This document shows positions 63,230 through 64,000 of a stretch of 64,000 nt of DNA, one piece after another. The notes beneath the pieces are model-generated. The model searched no databases. It saw only the letters and a program-made list of their open reading frames with translations, and was not told the origin of the DNA. Position 1 is the first letter of the stretch; each line of letters begins with the position of its first letter. The position numbers and the translations under genes are program-made. Source of the DNA: Halichoerus grypus. Its lineage: Eukaryota > Chordata > Mammalia > Carnivora > Phocidae. The DNA is taken from positions 187,234,187 through 187,298,186 of the forward strand of contig NC_135713.1 of the NCBI RefSeq assembly GCF_964656455.1. The letters run 5' to 3'.

Positions 63230-64000
63230 AAAAAAATTCTACCGCCGTTTCAATAAAGCTTTGCTCAAATGGAGAGCGGGGAGCTTATCGCGAGAATCTG
63301 GCGGAACGCGTTTCTTGTTCAGGATCTAGTCTCGCGTTGTTTGAGCAAGCCGTGGTGAGAGGTGAAAGGGAAGCACGAAATACCGCGAGAGTCCACAGGA
63401 TTCTCGCGGTATTTCCTGGAATTGCCCCCTCCCCCCCTCGAGTGCCGTTTCGGTTTAACCTAGTGTGTGACTGAGTCTGTGTGAGGGAGCGAGTGAGTGT
63501 GTGAGGTATCGAGGTGAGGCGGAGGCAAGAAGAGGGGCTCCCTCAGGAGCGAGGGACAAAGGGGGCGTGAGGCACCTAGGCCGCGGGACCCCAGCGACAG
63601 GAAGCCGCCCCGAGCCGGGCTACCGGGTAGGGGAAGGGCCCGCGCAGTCTTCACAGGGCCCCAGAGCCGGAGTCGGCCCCACAGCCCGGGGCCGTCGGCT
63701 TCCTACTTCCTCGACCTCCCCGGCGCCCGGGCCTGAGGATTGGCTCGGCGAGGGGAGGAGGGGAAACAGACTTGAGCAGCTACCCGTTGTCTCGCAACTC
63801 CACTGCTGAGGAACTCTGGTTTCTTTTCTGGCTCCTTCACCCCCCACCTCATGTAGGAGGGTGCTGAGGAGTCGGGAGGGAGGAGGAGCCTGGGCTACCG
63901 TCCCTTCCCTCCCCACCCCCTTCTAGGGGCGCTTTGGTAGGCGTGGGGTTGGGGGGGAGGGTGGGGGTTACTTTTTGGAGTGCTGGGGAACTTTTTCCCC
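63230..64000 (+). promoter_or_regulatory. CDK12: Probable CDK12 CpG-island promoter and 5' UTR
   Basis: An abrupt change from AT-rich spacer to GC-rich, CpG-dense sequence at about 63.23 kb. It carries ATCGCGAGAA (63288-63297), GTCTCGCGTT near 63329 and the 63377-63415 CGCGAGA inverted repeat. From about 63.43 kb on the sequence looks like a 5' UTR. Assignment to CDK12 (the kinase that phosphorylates the Pol II CTD at Ser2) rests on mammalian gene order, where CDK12 lies divergently next to MED1. The CDK12 start MPNSERHGGK is not found before 64000, so it should lie just past the window. Confidence 0.62.

Noticed and set aside
63160..63235. AATAAAGTTTCG followed by A11, like the 3' end of a processed copy
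   Set aside because: No parent gene recognised and no target duplication found. Could be a chance A-run at the edge of the CpG island.
1..64000. CRISPR array, operon or bacterial mobile island
   Set aside because: Repeats are dispersed mammalian SINEs and LINEs with target duplications. The genes are spliced and nothing is prokaryotic.

Overview
The window is mammalian nuclear DNA, almost certainly from a carnivoran. The main evidence is more than 60 copies of the tRNA-Lys-derived CAN-SINE: head GGGGCGCCTGGGTGGCTCAG, a CT-rich middle, and a tail close to AAATAAATAAAATCTT plus poly-A. The versions here look like those of arctoid caniforms (bears, seals, mustelids) rather than dog or cat. That placement is from memory of the subfamilies and is tentative.

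Three gene loci are present, in the order known from human 17q12 (FBXL20 - MED1 - CDK12). (1) 1-26098 is intronic DNA upstream of the rest of FBXL20 on the minus strand. Only the first coding exon is in the window (26099-26140, peptide MRRDVNGVTKSRFE), inside a CpG island spanning about 25.85-27.46 kb. (2) MED1, the nuclear-receptor-binding subunit of Mediator, is complete on the minus strand. I resolved all 17 exons. The exons sum to 4749 coding bases, so 1582 residues plus stop, in frame throughout with GT-AG introns. Its 3' UTR runs to a poly-A signal at 29140-29145 and its promoter is near 57.26 kb. (3) 63.23-64.0 kb is a plus-strand CpG island that should be the promoter and 5' UTR of CDK12. 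The CDK12 start codon is not in the window.

MED1 and FBXL20 lie in tandem: the MED1 3' end is about 2-2.5 kb from the FBXL20 promoter. MED1 and CDK12 are divergent, about 6 kb apart. All three promoters carry CGCGAG-type elements. These include a perfect TCTCGCGAGA palindrome upstream of MED1 and a 14-bp inverted repeat made of the same motif upstream of CDK12.

Everything else is introns or spacer. The FBXL20 intron holds an old plus-strand L1 (1-2350), two further L1 pieces, an L2, MIRs and a 7SL RNA retropseudogene. SINEs have repeatedly landed in or beside earlier SINEs. There are three places where three or more insertions share one target sequence, and several nested insertions. The MED1 coding exons and 3' UTR contain no SINE.

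I found no bacterial-type system, CRISPR array or novel multi-gene system. The most interesting items are the CGCGAG promoter architecture, the tailless 7SL retrocopy, the serial SINE insertions at one site and a poly-A-only insertion.
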